A stretch of 64,000 nucleotides of DNA from Notospermus geniculatus (GCA_002633025.1 NMRB01000178.1:6964-70963), one strand, 5' to 3'; counted from the stretch's first letter, positions 21,851 through 34,866 are shown. Program-made: numbers and translations. The notes: generated from the letters alone by a model not told the origin.

Positions 21851-22631
21851 TGTCAAATATGTCGGACAATCCCCATCGTTGTATTTTTCCGCAGTGTATA
21901 TTTTGGAAGAGCTTGAAAAATCGAGTGCAGCAAATCATTACTTCGCCTTTTTCACACCAGACTGCATCAGCAGTCTTCCAACAACCTATCGATTTCGTTA
22001 GTCACGTTAGTGGAGCAGGAGAGGGATGCCATACGATTATGGCTGAGTGAAGTCGCACCGATTCAATGCCAAAATCCGTCAAAATGTAGACTTCAGTCCT
22101 ATATATTTTGTAAATAACGACCATTTGTGTTTCTGTTGCATCAGGTAGGTGATTTTCCTTCATTTGTCATTTTCATTGGTGTAGTTTGTCAATGTTATTC
22201 GATGAAATTTGGGCGATGTGTACAGCTTCAATGTCAGTAGCTCAGCACGGCTCGGATTCAGTTCTTGAGCTCAGATCTGGCTGGGTAGGCCTACTTGCAT
22301 TGCTAAAACCCGGTTTTTCTCGTCACCAGGCCTTATTCATGCACCGGTAGTATAAAGGCTGCGCATGCATGCATGACGTGCTCGCTGTTTTTGGACCCAA
22401 CAGGCCTACACAGACCTAACTCTGTAATACCAATGCACAAGGCACTTGGCGGCATGTAAAATCCCCAAACTATTAAGTCCACATATACGTACATGTACAT
22501 GTATCCAAGCAGTCCTTGTGGTCCTATAATAGAGTAGTCCTAGCCCTATTGTATGACATGTCGCAATAAGTACTATCAAGCCATAGAAAAGTGCGTATAA
22601 TCGTTCTTTTTTTCCAGATACTGAGTAAAAG

Positions 22632-25600
22632 ATGCTGAAAGAAATTTTCATTTTCCTAAGGTACGTGTCATATCAGACGTAAGACTGATAATACATGTCG
22701 TACCTTGCTCTAGAACATTGGCGTAATAATATAAAGATACATCGTGTTATACCATTTTTCGTAAACTGTCACTCGTTGAATCAGTCGTCTGGCCCAAATA
22801 ACGCCATATCATTGGACGATCAGGTATTAAAGGTTGGCGACCAATGAGAAAACTTTCTTGACTATAGTTCCTTTCTGTGGAGGCCCATTCGATGATTTTT
22901 TTAAAACCGACCAGTATGCCAACCGCCTTCCACTTCTGACGTTGACCATTTTCCATTGTAGTGTCTGCAGTTGTGGTCTTTGGCTACAATGTTACGCCAA
23001 GACCAAGTTTGGAGAAAGCCCTTCCATGTGGAAGATGATCAAGTTCCTAGAGGACAACGGTTACGACAACCAGCACATGCCTCATTGGGCGTCCGGCGGT
23101 AGGTACAGAACATTTTTTGTCATCACCTACCAGTATATTGTAATGCATTGCTTCGTTGTTTCTTTCCATGCTTAATTCTCTGCTTACTTACTATAGAAAA
23201 TTTCGGATTTGATGATTCGGATTTCATGATTTCCAAAAATCGATCAATTTACTCATGCCTATGGTTACTGTTTTGCAGAAAATCGGACTGTCATTGAAGT
23301 TCTTGTTATCATCAACAGCATCACATCAATAGATGAAATCAACATGGTAAGTTGCCAGTTTCACCGTATGTGTTGAATGAAAGATACTGGCAGTATTTCT
23401 GTACAAGTCTTTGTATACCGTCCTGTAAAGAACCGCTGACGACTGACTTCATAGGTACATGTAATTTCGTTTCATTATCAATATACATGAAGCCCTACAA
23501 TTAGTGTATCTTTGATATTAGGAATGGTATTGCCGATAATGCAAAAAAAAATCCGACCGTACTATGAAAGGGAAAGATCATTTTTTTCTAAGTTTCACTT
23601 AGATCCAGTTGTTAGGCTACTTATTCCTAACAGTTCGCCCTCGCTTTTCTCTTCCCAGGATCTTGACCTTGACATGTTCGTCATGAGGCAGTGGGTCGAT
23701 CAAAGATTGATCAATATCTCCTCATCCGATACCAAAATCCTGGTGTTCGGAGAAATGGATGAGAGAATCTGGCACCCTAATTTTTATTTCGTCAAGAGTA
23801 AAATGGCGCGGTACCATAATGTGACAACACTGAATCAAGAAACTTTCATTGAGCCACCGACTGGGAAGGTGTTCATGAACGTCAGGTAGGTCGATACAAA
23901 ATGACTGTAGGCTACATGTTGGAAAAGCATTCGAGTGGGACGTTTGAGGGACGCTTAAAGCAGGGTTCATTGGCACACGGATTTTGTCTGATTCAGGTCC
24001 GTAAAAAATCGATCAAATTGATTTCTGCGTTGTCGTATCCGCAAAACTAGGGGCAAACGGACTGAAAACGGACCGGATCCCTGCGCCAATGAACCCCGCT
24101 TAACAAAAACCAGGGCCCATATTCATAAAACCCTGCTAAAGGCTTAGTTACTTACTAAGTGCCCAGTTTGTACAGGCCAATGTACACAACTAGCAACCAA
24201 CTAAGCTAGCGAGGTTTTATGAATATGGGCCCTGGGTGCTATTTTCGTCGATTTTTCAAGGTTAACTAAGGTAGTGCCCGACACATTTAGATCTACCGAC
24301 ATCATCGTGAGGTAAACGTACTTTATGTGCGGTGACGTAGAGTACATAATGCCCCAATCACACTGAGCTAGTTCTCAGTACGTTCTTGAAAATTTTGCCG
24401 AACGGGCTCAAACTGTGTGCGAACGGAGTGGACGTAGTGGCAACTTTTTACAATCTTTTTACGAACTTCATGGACGGGAAGGGTGCTCCAGAACATCGAA
24501 GCATCATTTGATCAAGGGTTACACGTTCTGGACACGGCCTGGACTCTCTATAATGTATATTCAGTCGTTATGTTGCCCGTTTTCGCCTAAACACCAAGTG
24601 TAACTTCAACCCAAAGTTGCCAACTTCTTCTCCTTTTAGAGTGACTGTGAAGGTGAGCTGCCCAATGCAACTGTGGAACTTCCCGATGGACAACCAGACA
24701 TGTGAACTGAAAATGCAGTCAGGTAGGCAAAGAAAATTATATCGTCAACGATATGGACAATATTTAGAACGAGTAGGCCTACCTTCCAAGAACAGAAGGA
24801 ATATGGCATCGTCTTTGTTTCTTATAGATATGTCCAGTGAGTCTGTGGTGTACAAATGGGTTGACGATGAACCAGTAGCAGTAAATAATGACGTCACACT
24901 TCCTAAGTTTAATCTCCTCCGTTTGCCACAGCCCGAAGAATGCATAACGCCCAAACTGGAGATCGAGAATCATCCATTATGTAAGTTGTGAAAGTGGAAC
25001 TCGTGTTCCCAAACTGCTCCATGTTTGAACCTGTATTATATCTGGAGTGAGAAATTATGCCAGTACTCTAGTTTCGTTCGAATTTTTTCGCTCATCCTTC
25101 CTCACCAGAAGGGTAGGTTGACACTCCTTGGGCCGATTTAATAGACGTTGGCTAAGCTAACCATTGGTTCCACCAAAAATAGATAGGCGTGCGAAAAATG
25201 TACAACTAAATTTTTCACCAAAAAGTCCCGTTTTCTAAGCTCTGTATAGCGCTTACTATCCATCCAAACAAGGCTTTTTGATGAAAAATTTGTTATACAC
25301 TTTCCGCATGCCTATCTATTTTTGGTTTAACCAATGGTTAGCTTAGCCAACGTCTATTACATCGGCCCCTTGATAGCGCAGGTTCTAGCACGGAGCAAAT
25401 ATTTCATCCTGCATTACGTTACAGACCATCAGATAAATTGTAAGAGAGTTTACAAAGCCACGTTTTATTCTTGGGCTTACAAGTAGTTTTTATGTATCCT
25501 CTAACGCGTCTGTTTCTATTTAGATGAGAGGGACATATTGCAAATGCAAGGTTTGGACGTTTTTTGCGCTTTCCCCTCATGACCTATACGATTGAACTAC

Positions 25601-28600
25601 TACTTGTTCAGAAATGCTGTATGATATGGTTTCTCTTGCAACTGCACTAACTCAGTGTTAGATATACATACATGTAGCCTATTTCATTTTAACATCAGTG
25701 TGTCCCAAAATATATCTGCTTTGGTTCAAATTTTGAAAAAGGCGTTATATTCCTGCACCAGTGGTCATCTTGAATTAATTGACGAATGCATGAAAACTAG
25801 AGTCTGTGTCTCCAAGAAAGGAAGTTGAGTGTGTTTTAAAGAAGCATTCGGTAAGGAAGCAAATAGTGCCGAGGACAACAGGGTGTAAAAGACCCTGTCA
25901 TCATGACAGAAAGGTTGTTGGTTAAATGTGGAACCTGTCAAGGAAGATATCCTCTTGCTAATACTCTGAAAGAGTAATGGTTATATAAAGGTTCTTTTGG
26001 GACAGCCTGTATAACCAGGAACGTTACAACCCTACTAAATGCAAGAAACAATAAGGACTATAGTACTTCTTTTGATTTAATGGAGGCTCAGCCTCTCTCA
26101 TGTCTCTCTGGATGTGTTCTCACAGGTACTTTTTATCCAGCTGGTGCATTCGGATGAAAAAACCCAACATAACTGCTATTCTTCCTAACATAACTATATG
26201 ATACTAATAGTGCATATAATGAAGAAAATATTCTTAGCTTTACAAAATAGATTTTCGAACCGCCGTGGCCAGTGGAGTTCAATGTGCACTGCGAGAAAAA
26301 ACCCAAATCCATACAGCTCGGGCATAAATGGTCAGAATGACTATTGTCAAATTGATTTTTAAGTTTGCTTCAGTGAAGTATGTATTGAGTTGGAAATCAA
26401 TGCAACAACAAAATTCAGGTGTTTTCACGTTCGCATTTATTCAGGCCCAGCCTGTACATAAATGTAAATAATACGAAATGCATGTACATGGATGTATATA
26501 CGTGATGATACACTTCCAGGATGTTGTGGGCAACAATAATCACACACCAAATCGAAAACGACGATCAAATTATTCTCATCCTGTCAATTACAAATCTCTA
26601 AATGTTGAATGTGGAATCGTTATTCTGAGTGATTTGGCCCTCTTTCATCTTGAATCATCAAGGGTTCGCTATCCCTTCGGACTCGTCCGAAGGCGAAGTG
26701 ACCGTAAGCCTTGATTATCCAAGATTCTCACATCATCACCTGATAAACTTGATCCCTGACCACAGTTGCAGACATCTGACTGGAAATACAGCCTCCAAAC
26801 AATCAGCCAATGTGCCTGACTGCAGCAGCTGACGTCCGTCCAGGAGCTGAAGCAGCATTCAAATGAATTTTACCGATTAGAAGTGAGCTTGCATGGCAGT
26901 GATTGGCTGGTCATATCAACTGTTGAGATAGGGAACAATTCTATTATTCTCTACCAACACTAACTGTCCATTGTTCATGTCCACATTCGATAACGAAAAT
27001 TACATGAGTGCAATGAAAGGGTGACAACTGCACGAGTAGTATGCTTGCCCAAAAGCCAAGCCCTCCTTTATCAAATTGCACGTTCCTAACACAAAAGATT
27101 GCTTTCTGCTGACAAAAGCCACCACACAGAAATTACACAAACGCTCTGAATGCATTTCGCTCTTTAATCCTCTCTTTCCTGTCAATGGATAAAGGGTGCC
27201 TGCACTAATCGTTGATTGTGGCCTTGCCAAATATCCCTCTGATCTTTCCTCTGCTCTCTGATTTGGAACCATCGCAAACCAGACTACAGCAATCTCCTGT
27301 CGTATTCTGATGTGGCAAAAGTAATGCCATTGTTAGAATCCGCAGGTCGAGAACAAGCTACAAAATCCTTGCTGTCATAAATGTATGGCTGTTAACCACA
27401 CATCTTGAAACCACCAAGGCTTACGGTCACTTCGCCTTGGGACTACGCTGCACACACGTAGATATGTGTCGTCTGAAGGCGGAGCCATGAACCTTGATGA
27501 ATCAAGATGGTTTCACAGGGGCAAATTTCTGATCAAGTTTTCGGAATATGCCAGTTAGGGGCCCAAGCTTTCAAACAGCTGTCTGTGCATTCAGAAAATT
27601 TGATCAAACATTATTTGACCGTGTGAAACAGGCTTTATCTGGATGATAACCGCACGACTTCTGTCGAAATGTGGCTCAGAATTATCACATACTTAAATGT
27701 ATACATGTAGCCTATCCTTCAAGAAGAGTTCTGACAGCGTCATGAAACTCTGATCTGTTTATCTATCACTAATGTAAAAAAAAACTGACGTCGCCAGGAT
27801 GTCTGGAGGGGGATTGTTCTTCCAAAATATTGTAGATTTTCATGGTCATGTTGAAAAATTCTTCAGATCGAGGCTCATTCAACAACCATCTCTCAGTCCA
27901 ACCCCTGGTGACGTCTAAACAAACCTAACCTACAATGTAAATGTTACTAATTTGATGACTCTCAAAAAGACATTTCAATGACTTCCTCAATACATCTGTA
28001 TTTCTCCTCATAACTGGTACGTATCATGTACAATACGTGCGTGCGTCAGAAAATCGTCGGGTTTGTCAGAAATAGGCCCGGAAATAGGCCTAGGAACCTT
28101 TAGAACCTGGATTACATGTACATGTATCTCCCTGATCCACGTTTTTCTGGTTTCGTGCATTTAGATCCGGTGGGTCCTCCAGTGGCAATGTTGGACAGGA
28201 ATTTACAGCTTTCGAATGCACTTGATGACTCAAAACAACAAAAAACCAGTTGAAGTTCTACAACGAAGCTTACGATTAGGCCTACTATATTATTGAAAAG
28301 TTGTATATATTCTAATTTCAGCCAGCAAGCAGTTTACCTGCTTGAAACTAAACATCCACATCGTACGGCAGTTTGGGTACTACTTGATACAAATCTACAT
28401 TCCCAGTATCTGCTTGGTCATGATGTCCTGGGTCTCTTTCTGGTTGACCGTGGAGTCCACCCCAGCTAGAGCATCTGTGGGCGCCATTACAGTACTCACA
28501 ATCACAACGATGAGCGGCTCAGCCAGCCAAACAAGCCCCAAGGTCTCCTACCTGAAGGCCCTCGACATATGGTTTCTGACCATCACAGGCTTCGTCTTCG

Positions 28601-29299
28601 CAGCCTTCTTTGAATTTGCCATCGTGAACACTGTCTATAGGACGACCAGGAAGAGGAAAATGCGGAGTCTGCAGGTAGGTGTTGGCTCCTTGGGTCACCT
28701 TTTATTGGGATCACCGGAATCTGATAGTTATACCCCTTTCCCCTCTCTCCTTCTTTCAGAAACGACGAAAGAAGATCCAAGAACAACGCCGCGCTGCCAA
28801 TCAAGCCAGTGCCAACCAAATCCGTAATAACATCTACACATCGCAGGATGATGCCGCCGCGGGCCTACTTGGTACAAGAAATCAAGATAACAGTTATCCT
28901 GCACCTTGTGCACAGTCGGCGGAGCAGACAGCGACCACCCCGGTCCCTCTGGAGCTACCCATCCTCCAAGCAATGAACGGAGCATCAGAACAACCGCTCC
29001 TAGACTGGGAAGAGCATGCAGACGACACCGTCGGTTGCTGCTGTTGTTCTAGAGCAGCTGAGGCCATAGATATAACGTCAAGATGGCTATTTCCGGCGGC
29101 GTTCATTGTATTCAACGCCATCTATTGGCGAATGTTTGGAAGTTATACAGCTTTTGGTGACTATGACAACATCAGTAATCACGGGAATGACACCAGCCCT
29201 CTGGATCATTATGGCGTCTACTACGACTCCATCACAGACTTCAGCAAAGGGTTGGAAAAGAAGGGTTATGAGACCCTGACAGATGATCTTGGTACCTGA
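22632..29299 (+). CDS. Cys-loop ligand-gated anion channel, GlyR/GluCl-like (8 exons)
   Basis: Pentameric neurotransmitter-gated chloride channel of the plasma membrane, inhibitory type; the ligand (glycine, glutamate or other) cannot be told. Exons: 22632-22660, 22962-23098, 23279-23346, 23659-23885, 24640-24722, 24828-24980, 28322-28674, 28760-29299. All phases match; 529 aa. Signal peptide about 1-22. The Cys-loop C161-C175 reads CPMQLWNFPMDNQTC. A second Cys pair in loop C (C220, C239) is as in glycine and glutamate-gated chloride channels, here widely spaced. TM1 about 251-274. TM2 281-301 follows PAR (280-282), the anion-selectivity motif. TM3 about 311-335, TM4 about 459-476. The large intracellular loop starts with a basic run and ends with CCCC (443-446). 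The C-terminal tail of 53 residues has two N-glycosylation sequons. M2 position 6' is Ile rather than Thr. Confidence 0.93.
23958..24101. repeat. Foldback repeat family B, copy 2
   Basis: Matches 12529-12672 along its whole length: AAGCAGGGTTCATTGGCACA at the left, inverse at the right, and the same AACTAGGGGCAAACGGA core. It lies in the channel gene intron between the fourth and fifth exons. Confidence 0.85.
24111..24234. repeat. Foldback repeat family C, copy 1
   Basis: Ends CAGGGCCCATATTCATAAAA...TTTTATGAATATGGGCCCTG pair perfectly. The inner TAGTTACTTACTAAG and TGTACACAACTAGCAAC words recur at 62588-62714. It sits 9 bases from the family B copy. Confidence 0.85.
25131..25367. repeat. Foldback element with 5-bp target duplication
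   Basis: Long arms starting GGCCGATTTAATAGACGTTG pair with the right end through about 90 bases, including TAAGCTAACCATTGGTT and CCAAAAATAGATAGGC. Flanked by CCTTG at 25126-25130 and 25368-25372. Non-coding, 237 bp, in the channel gene intron between exons 6 and 7. Confidence 0.8.
26646..27509. mobile_element. Non-autonomous foldback element, about 864 bp
   Basis: Left CATCTTGAATCATCAAGG... pairs with right ...CCTTGATGAATCAAGATG. A second paired block, AAGGCGAAGTGACCGTAAGC, lies further in on both sides. There is no transposase frame between the arms. It sits in the 3.3-kb channel intron. Confidence 0.7.
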
Positions 29300-30842
29300 A
29301 TCGTATGAGCGCTTGCCTCCTACTTTTGAATAGTACTCCACGCCGAAGGATTCTATTACTGTACAGTTACTGTCTTATGGTATATCATCATCGAAATCGG
29401 TATTGATGAGGATCCTATCGATTCATTAACGCCAGGACTAGTTACATGTGCATGTACTTTCAGTTCCAGTTTAACACTTGTGCACTGTAAATACGTATAC
29501 AAGTGCTACGTGCATGTAAAGTCTGGCAACATCTATCTTCGACCTAATGGAATGCGGAATGTGACAGAGCTTTGCGGTTTATAATCATGCCTGTCGATCA
29601 CTTGTGGTCGTTCCCCGATTGTTCGCGTTGTCCACCGGTCATTCAATAGCCGCGTGTGATTAAAGGTCCATGGAAAATCCAACGATCAATTTCCTAGCTT
29701 CCGCATTCCATTAGGTCAAAGATAGATGTTGCCAGACTTTACTTAGTGTACAACATAAGGACGTGGAGTGGAAGAAGTTCACTGCGTTTGGTCAGTTTCT
29801 TTCGGTTTAACTTGACATACTAGTAGTTCAACAGTTATGTGATAATCTTTGTCTCATTAGTGCTTACCATTCAATATTAGGCGCATGATGTCATTCGCTC
29901 AGTGTATTATATCATTTGCTACTCTGTCTCATTAAAATCTCACCCCCAAAAGACACGATACAAGAAGGCTTGTTTTGTGGTGGTCGTCCTTTATAACAGT
30001 ATTTCACGTTTGATAGAAGACTATGCCAGAGTTTCAATTCTATGGAAAGGAGGAAATGACAGTTACATTAATGATATTTGTTTAGTTTCTTTAATCGAGA
30101 TGTGTAGGCCTACATGGGACAGATAAAACTATGTCCTGCAAAGGAGGCTCCACTGATTGGTCCAAAGAGTGATGTAAGAATGCAAAGGTGATCTCAGCCT
30201 GAAAGTTTGACAATATTGTTTTAATATTCATAATGACTGCATGTTTTGTTGATCTATGTGAAACCATAAAGTACCTACTGTCGTTCACACCCTGTCGAGT
30301 TATTTAAATATTCTCATTTTTTACCATTTCCAAATCGATTGTCGTCGACTTGAGATACAGTACCTTCATAATACGCCGATGAACAACGTGTAATTGTACC
30401 CTTGCGAAACCGCATCATCTCCGCTTTCAATTAGCCGAATGATTTAGTTAGAACCTGTCAGACCCAATTTCCCCCTTATCACCGGTGAACACAACTTTAG
30501 AAATGGGGTATATATTGTGCCAGATGGCCATCAAATGACCGTTAATGCATCCATTACGATACAGTCATATGCCCGACTTGCAATAAGTGATGGATTCTCA
30601 CCCTTTGTGACGTTAATGGCAAGCTAAAGGGCCGTCATTATTTGCAATGAAGGATCAAATAATGAGTTCGTTATAGACTGTGATGTTTCCTTTGCTTGGT
30701 CGTCAATCGAAGCAGCATTTGCGCATTCCACCACATCACCTGAAGGAACTTCTCTAGTAGTAGGCTACAGATGGTACGAAAAACGTATCGGCTATTGGTA
30801 AAGTTTCTCGCTGTCGCTTTCCACAGTTTTTGTGGTGTGGGG
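29300..30842. other. Downstream of the channel gene, no gene seen
   Basis: The 3'UTR of the channel gene is presumably at the start. It contains the TA-flanked element at 29519-29739; otherwise no coding or RNA gene is recognised. Confidence 0.5.
29519..29739. mobile_element. TA-flanked MITE with 42-bp inverted repeats
   Basis: Arms AAGTCTGGCAACATCTATCT... (about 41 bp, one mismatch) are flanked by TA at 29517-29518 and 29740-29741. Non-coding interior; Tc1/mariner-type target site. Length 221 bp. Confidence 0.85.
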
Positions 30843-30845
30843 TTA

Positions 30846-30997
30846 AGCTGCTTTTCCACGAGGCGTTTGCGGACGCGGTTTCGGTGGCGGGAGCGGGTGC
30901 GAGTGAAACAGCTAAAGAGAAATACGTTGGATCGATTTTTTTCCACCCGCGCCCGCCTCCTTTTCCGCGCCCGCAAACGTCTCGTGGAAAAGCAGCT
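30846..30997. mobile_element. Harbinger-like MITE with TTA target duplication
   Basis: Arms AGCTGCTTTTCCACGAGGCG / inverse at the right, continuing as GTTTGCGGRCGCGG. Flanked by TTA at 30843-30845 and 30998-31000, as typical of PIF/Harbinger elements. The interior is GC-rich; 152 bp. Confidence 0.75.
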
Positions 30998-31000
30998 TTA

Positions 31001-32301
31001 GCCATCAACATCCGTTACTCTGTCAAATAGCAGTACATGATTGTAGTTCCAAATTCCATTCAGTTAAATACACCAGCAATCCCACCACGTATGACTGATC
31101 CTTTCCTGAATTTCAGACTAGCCGAGGCGGAAAACACTTGCTTTGATAGAAAAATTATGAGTAGAATAATGACGAAATTAAAAAAAAACAACATCACCCA
31201 CGGATACGTATTCCTCTCGTATATCATCAAAACGATTGCTTTACATGCAGTGAATCATTAATCATGCTGAAAACGACCATTGTGTCTGCAAACACATACC
31301 ACAAGAGTACCAATAAATGTGGGCGACTCGCCACAACAGAGGAATTTCTACGCGTTGTGCATGAAAAAATTAACTCACGTAGAAACCAGTTATTTTCTGA
31401 TCAGACAGACGTCGTGAAAGATCAAACAGTCCCTTGAATTATACAGCGAGGAAATCTGCGATCACCCAAAGATGCTACTTCCTATGCATGGGAAGTGTCC
31501 TCCATGGGATAATTCACGTCCCTGGTACATACCATCAGACATGGACATTCGCCCATAAAAGTAGTAGATCAGATATTTCTCCCCGTCAAATATCGTTAGC
31601 ATCACCCCGAGTGATTTTTGTATCCATTTAACGAGTGTATTCACACACCAAAACTCATAAATGACATTCAAAAAGCCATCACCAGTGGTTCATTCCCCTA
31701 ACTGTCATCAAACAGGAGACATACATGTATGTGATAGTGCCTTTTACTCGATTAGGTCATGATTCCATTTTCCCAATGATGGCCATAATTGAATTCGGCA
31801 AATCAAGTTGCTCAAAACGGTCCCTTCATGTCGTGATAATTTTGTGCTGTAACAGTAACGACAACAACAACAGTTACAACCATATGGCAAGACGTCAACA
31901 ACAGATATTGGTGACTAGAATGGTGTCTTCCCATATCGTTTTTTTTCGTATTTGCACATCATGAAATTTATTCAGCCTTTAGTCCGTGCTTAATTCGCCC
32001 AAAAGAGTTCCATTCCCTTCATTTCGGTCGTGCTTACTTCACGCTTCGAGTGCTCGAAATGTCAGAATCGCTCTCAAACGCCAGAAATATCAGAAGGGTT
32101 CAGTAATTCCTGTCAGCCCAATTACCAAAGTGAAACATCAAAAACACAAAAGAAAACATGTGACAGATGAACACGTTATCTTCGTTCTCTTCCAACGATG
32201 AAGTTCTGATAACCTTGGCAAGATTCCAAAGCATCACACTCCCCTATCACATTTTTCTGCCTCAGAAGCAGTGCTCGTATATCTAAAGTCTCAAAGTGCC
32301 C
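31001..32301. other. No gene recognised
   Basis: AT-rich sequence with only short frames. I see no splice-bounded exon or repeat with clear ends. Confidence 0.4.
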
Positions 32302-32900
32302 TGATGCCACCTTTCCGCCTCTGAAATTTATACCGGGGTGTGGGAAAAACTTTGTTGTAGCATAGATAAAGACAAAGTATGAAACATGAGTTCGCTGTGA
32401 TGCTGACATCGTCACTTTTAAATGGTGCGGATGTGTTTACATGATGCTGGTTCTGAGCGGTTGAAAGACTAATCTTTTGCAAAGGCTTCTGCTGACGTTC
32501 TGTCGTAAACCGTTTGAAAATTCCTTTGACAACGAAAGAAAAAATCATTAAGTCTAAATTTCCTCGATGTCAACGATTGGGTCAGAGCTTGTCGCCATGT
32601 NGATGCCACCTTTCCGCCTCTGAAATTTATACTGGGGTGTGGGAAAAACTTTGGTGTAGCATAGATAAAGACAAAGTATGAAACATGAGTTCGCTGTGAT
32701 GCTGACATCGTCACTTTTAAATGGTGCGGATGTGTTTACATGATGCTGGTTCTGAGCGGTTGAAAGACTAATCTTTTGCAAAGGCTTCTGCTGACGTTCT
32801 GTCATAAACCGTTTGAAAATTCCTTTGACAACGAAAGAAAAAATCATTAAGTCTAAATTTCCTCGATGTCAACGATTGGGTCAGAGCTTGTCGCCATGTC
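32302..32900. repeat. 299-bp direct duplication joined by a single N
   Basis: 32302-32600 and 32602-32900 are nearly identical (a few single-base differences, for example CCGGGGTG/CTGGGGTG), separated only by N at 32601. This is the pattern left when overlapping contig ends or haplotypes are not merged, so it is likely an assembly artefact. Confidence 0.85.
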
Positions 32901-33048
32901 GTCATAGCCATTCGTTTGACGTTCTGAAAGAAAACATTATGATCAAATCTTGGACAAATTTTGTTCCATCATCCGAACATTTTTCGTTGTTCATATGTGG
33001 GCGTGTGTGTGTGCTGCTGTATTTGGTGAAAATCGTGGACTTGTGCGC

Positions 33049-33097
33049 GAACCCCCCCCCCCCCCCCNNNNNNNNNNNNNNNNNNNCCCCCCCCTCC
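33049..33097. other. Poly-C tract with assembly gap
   Basis: A run of C enters and leaves a 19-N gap (33068-33086). The true tract length is unknown; frames crossing it are meaningless. Confidence 0.9.
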
Positions 33098-34730
33098 AGC
33101 AGCAACTGCATGGGGATGCAAATATACAATGACATTACATATGCCATGCGGAGTCAATGGCCATTGGTAGTTTCCAGGTAATGACCCCACTTGATTACGA
33201 TTATACGTAATGTCCACAGTTGGTCTTTTGTGCCGACCAGTCAGTTCTTTTCCGATCGATTGGGGACACACAGCCCAACGTGGACTTCATATGTGTCCCC
33301 ATTGTTGTTAGAAAGGACTGTTCCAACTTGAAACAAAGATACCTACGCCTAGGGGTGTGTGGGTCTGCTTCACATTGCCCTTTGATTCAACCGTCTCCGT
33401 GGCTGCTATTGCAAGAGGAACAGTGTAAGCACCAGCTTATACACAACTTAGCAATTCTTGCCGTTACTACTGCTGGAGCGAGAAACTAACTCGGGAAAGT
33501 ACATCGCTGATCAATATTGCGTAGGTCCTTGTATCTTCAGGAGTACGACGATATCGCAGCATTGGTGTATGGTACGAATCGAATCGATAGCATGTCTGTC
33601 ATAGCGCTGCTATAACCAGACTAATCATGTATAAGTCAAGTTCTAATTTGCCTATGAACTATCAAAACTATAGTTGGGCAGAACTACCACCCAACCGTGG
33701 GTAAACGCTGTAACTATTAAAAATATAGTTAAACAGAACTGTCACCCAGCCGTGGCAATTCTGGCCACGGAGGATGACTGTCAATAGAATTCATCAGTGC
33801 AAATATCAGCCGGTTGATAATGTTGTCAAACAGCTTGAATGAGACGAGATTGATTGCTGTGACAGACACTATAACGTATTTATATTGGAGATCTCTCCCT
33901 ATTTAGCCAACACGCGGCGAATTTGCTCAACCGGTGGGCCGTCACGTTCCGAGTTCATATGAAATGGAGTTTTCTGATAGGTATTATTTTTTCTATGAAT
34001 CATTTTTATGAATTCGTCATACGTGTCAACACGTCTGACTGCACCACGTGGAGGAATGCTTTGAAACAACCCAGGTAACGTGTTGTCATGAATTCTATAT
34101 TATTTCAATGTCAGTGCAAATATCATTCTGCGTAACCTCATTAACCGCCCAATAAATTGGTACTTAACTTATTGTGTGAGCAATACTCACGTAAACTATC
34201 GCTAAGAAATTTGAAAAGTGTTCTGTTGACACACGTCGAGAAATCGACGACCGTATTGAACTGTCAGTTCGATTCAGAGTAAAATCAACCAGTATATCGT
34301 GAGCCAACAAAGGCGATATCATTAAAATCACATTAAAAAGTTAGAAAAATCTTTATGGATTTTCAGCTTCTTGTGTGGTATTATATGGCTGAGTGCGAAT
34401 CTCTTGTGGCAGGAATACAGTTTCTCGTAATTCCCGTCTACACCAGCCTCCAACTAAAACAGACGGTTTGAACACACTCAAGTTGCCTGGAAATGATTTC
34501 CGTTGATGAGCCAGTATCAGTCAGTGACTGTAGTCATTCCAAACTATTAAGCAACCTTACCACCTGTCATCATTATTTCCATCATTAGCCCATTGCCTTA
34601 CAATATTTCCATGTTCACAACGCAATTTAGCTCGACCCATTTCTTTCGGAGTATGCTAAAAAGTGTGTACTCTGGTTACATGTATGCTTTGTGCCTCTAC
34701 ATTACAGCCTCCCTCTGCGCTCACCGTTTG
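33098..34730. other. No gene recognised
   Basis: Holds a diverged two-copy tandem repeat at about 33659-33767 (ACTATAGTTGGGCAGAACT and ATATAGTTAAACAGAACT, each ending in CC[AC]GCCGTGG-like words). No exon is supported. Confidence 0.4.
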
Positions 34731-34866
34731 AGGGCCGTATGCTGGGGTCGGACTTCAGCCACACTTTCATTAAAGTCTGACTTTTCTCAATGCTTCAAGC
34801 AAAGAGAAAGTCTACATGTAACTTAAGCTATATTTTAGGCTAAAGTCCGACCCAAGCCTACGGCCC
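34731..34866. repeat. Foldback MITE-like repeat
   Basis: AGGGCCGTATGCTGGGGTCG at the left pairs with CGACCCAAGCCTACGGCCCT at the right; the inner GGACTTCAGCC / GGCTAAAGTCC also pairs. About 136 bp. Confidence 0.75.

Noticed and set aside
32176-32847. Pairs of near-identical minus-strand frames
   Set aside because: They are the same frame seen twice because of the duplicated 299 bp around the N at 32601.
32813-33271. Open frames rich in Pro or Gly around 33050-33100
   Set aside because: They cross a poly-C tract and 19 Ns, so the translation is artificial.
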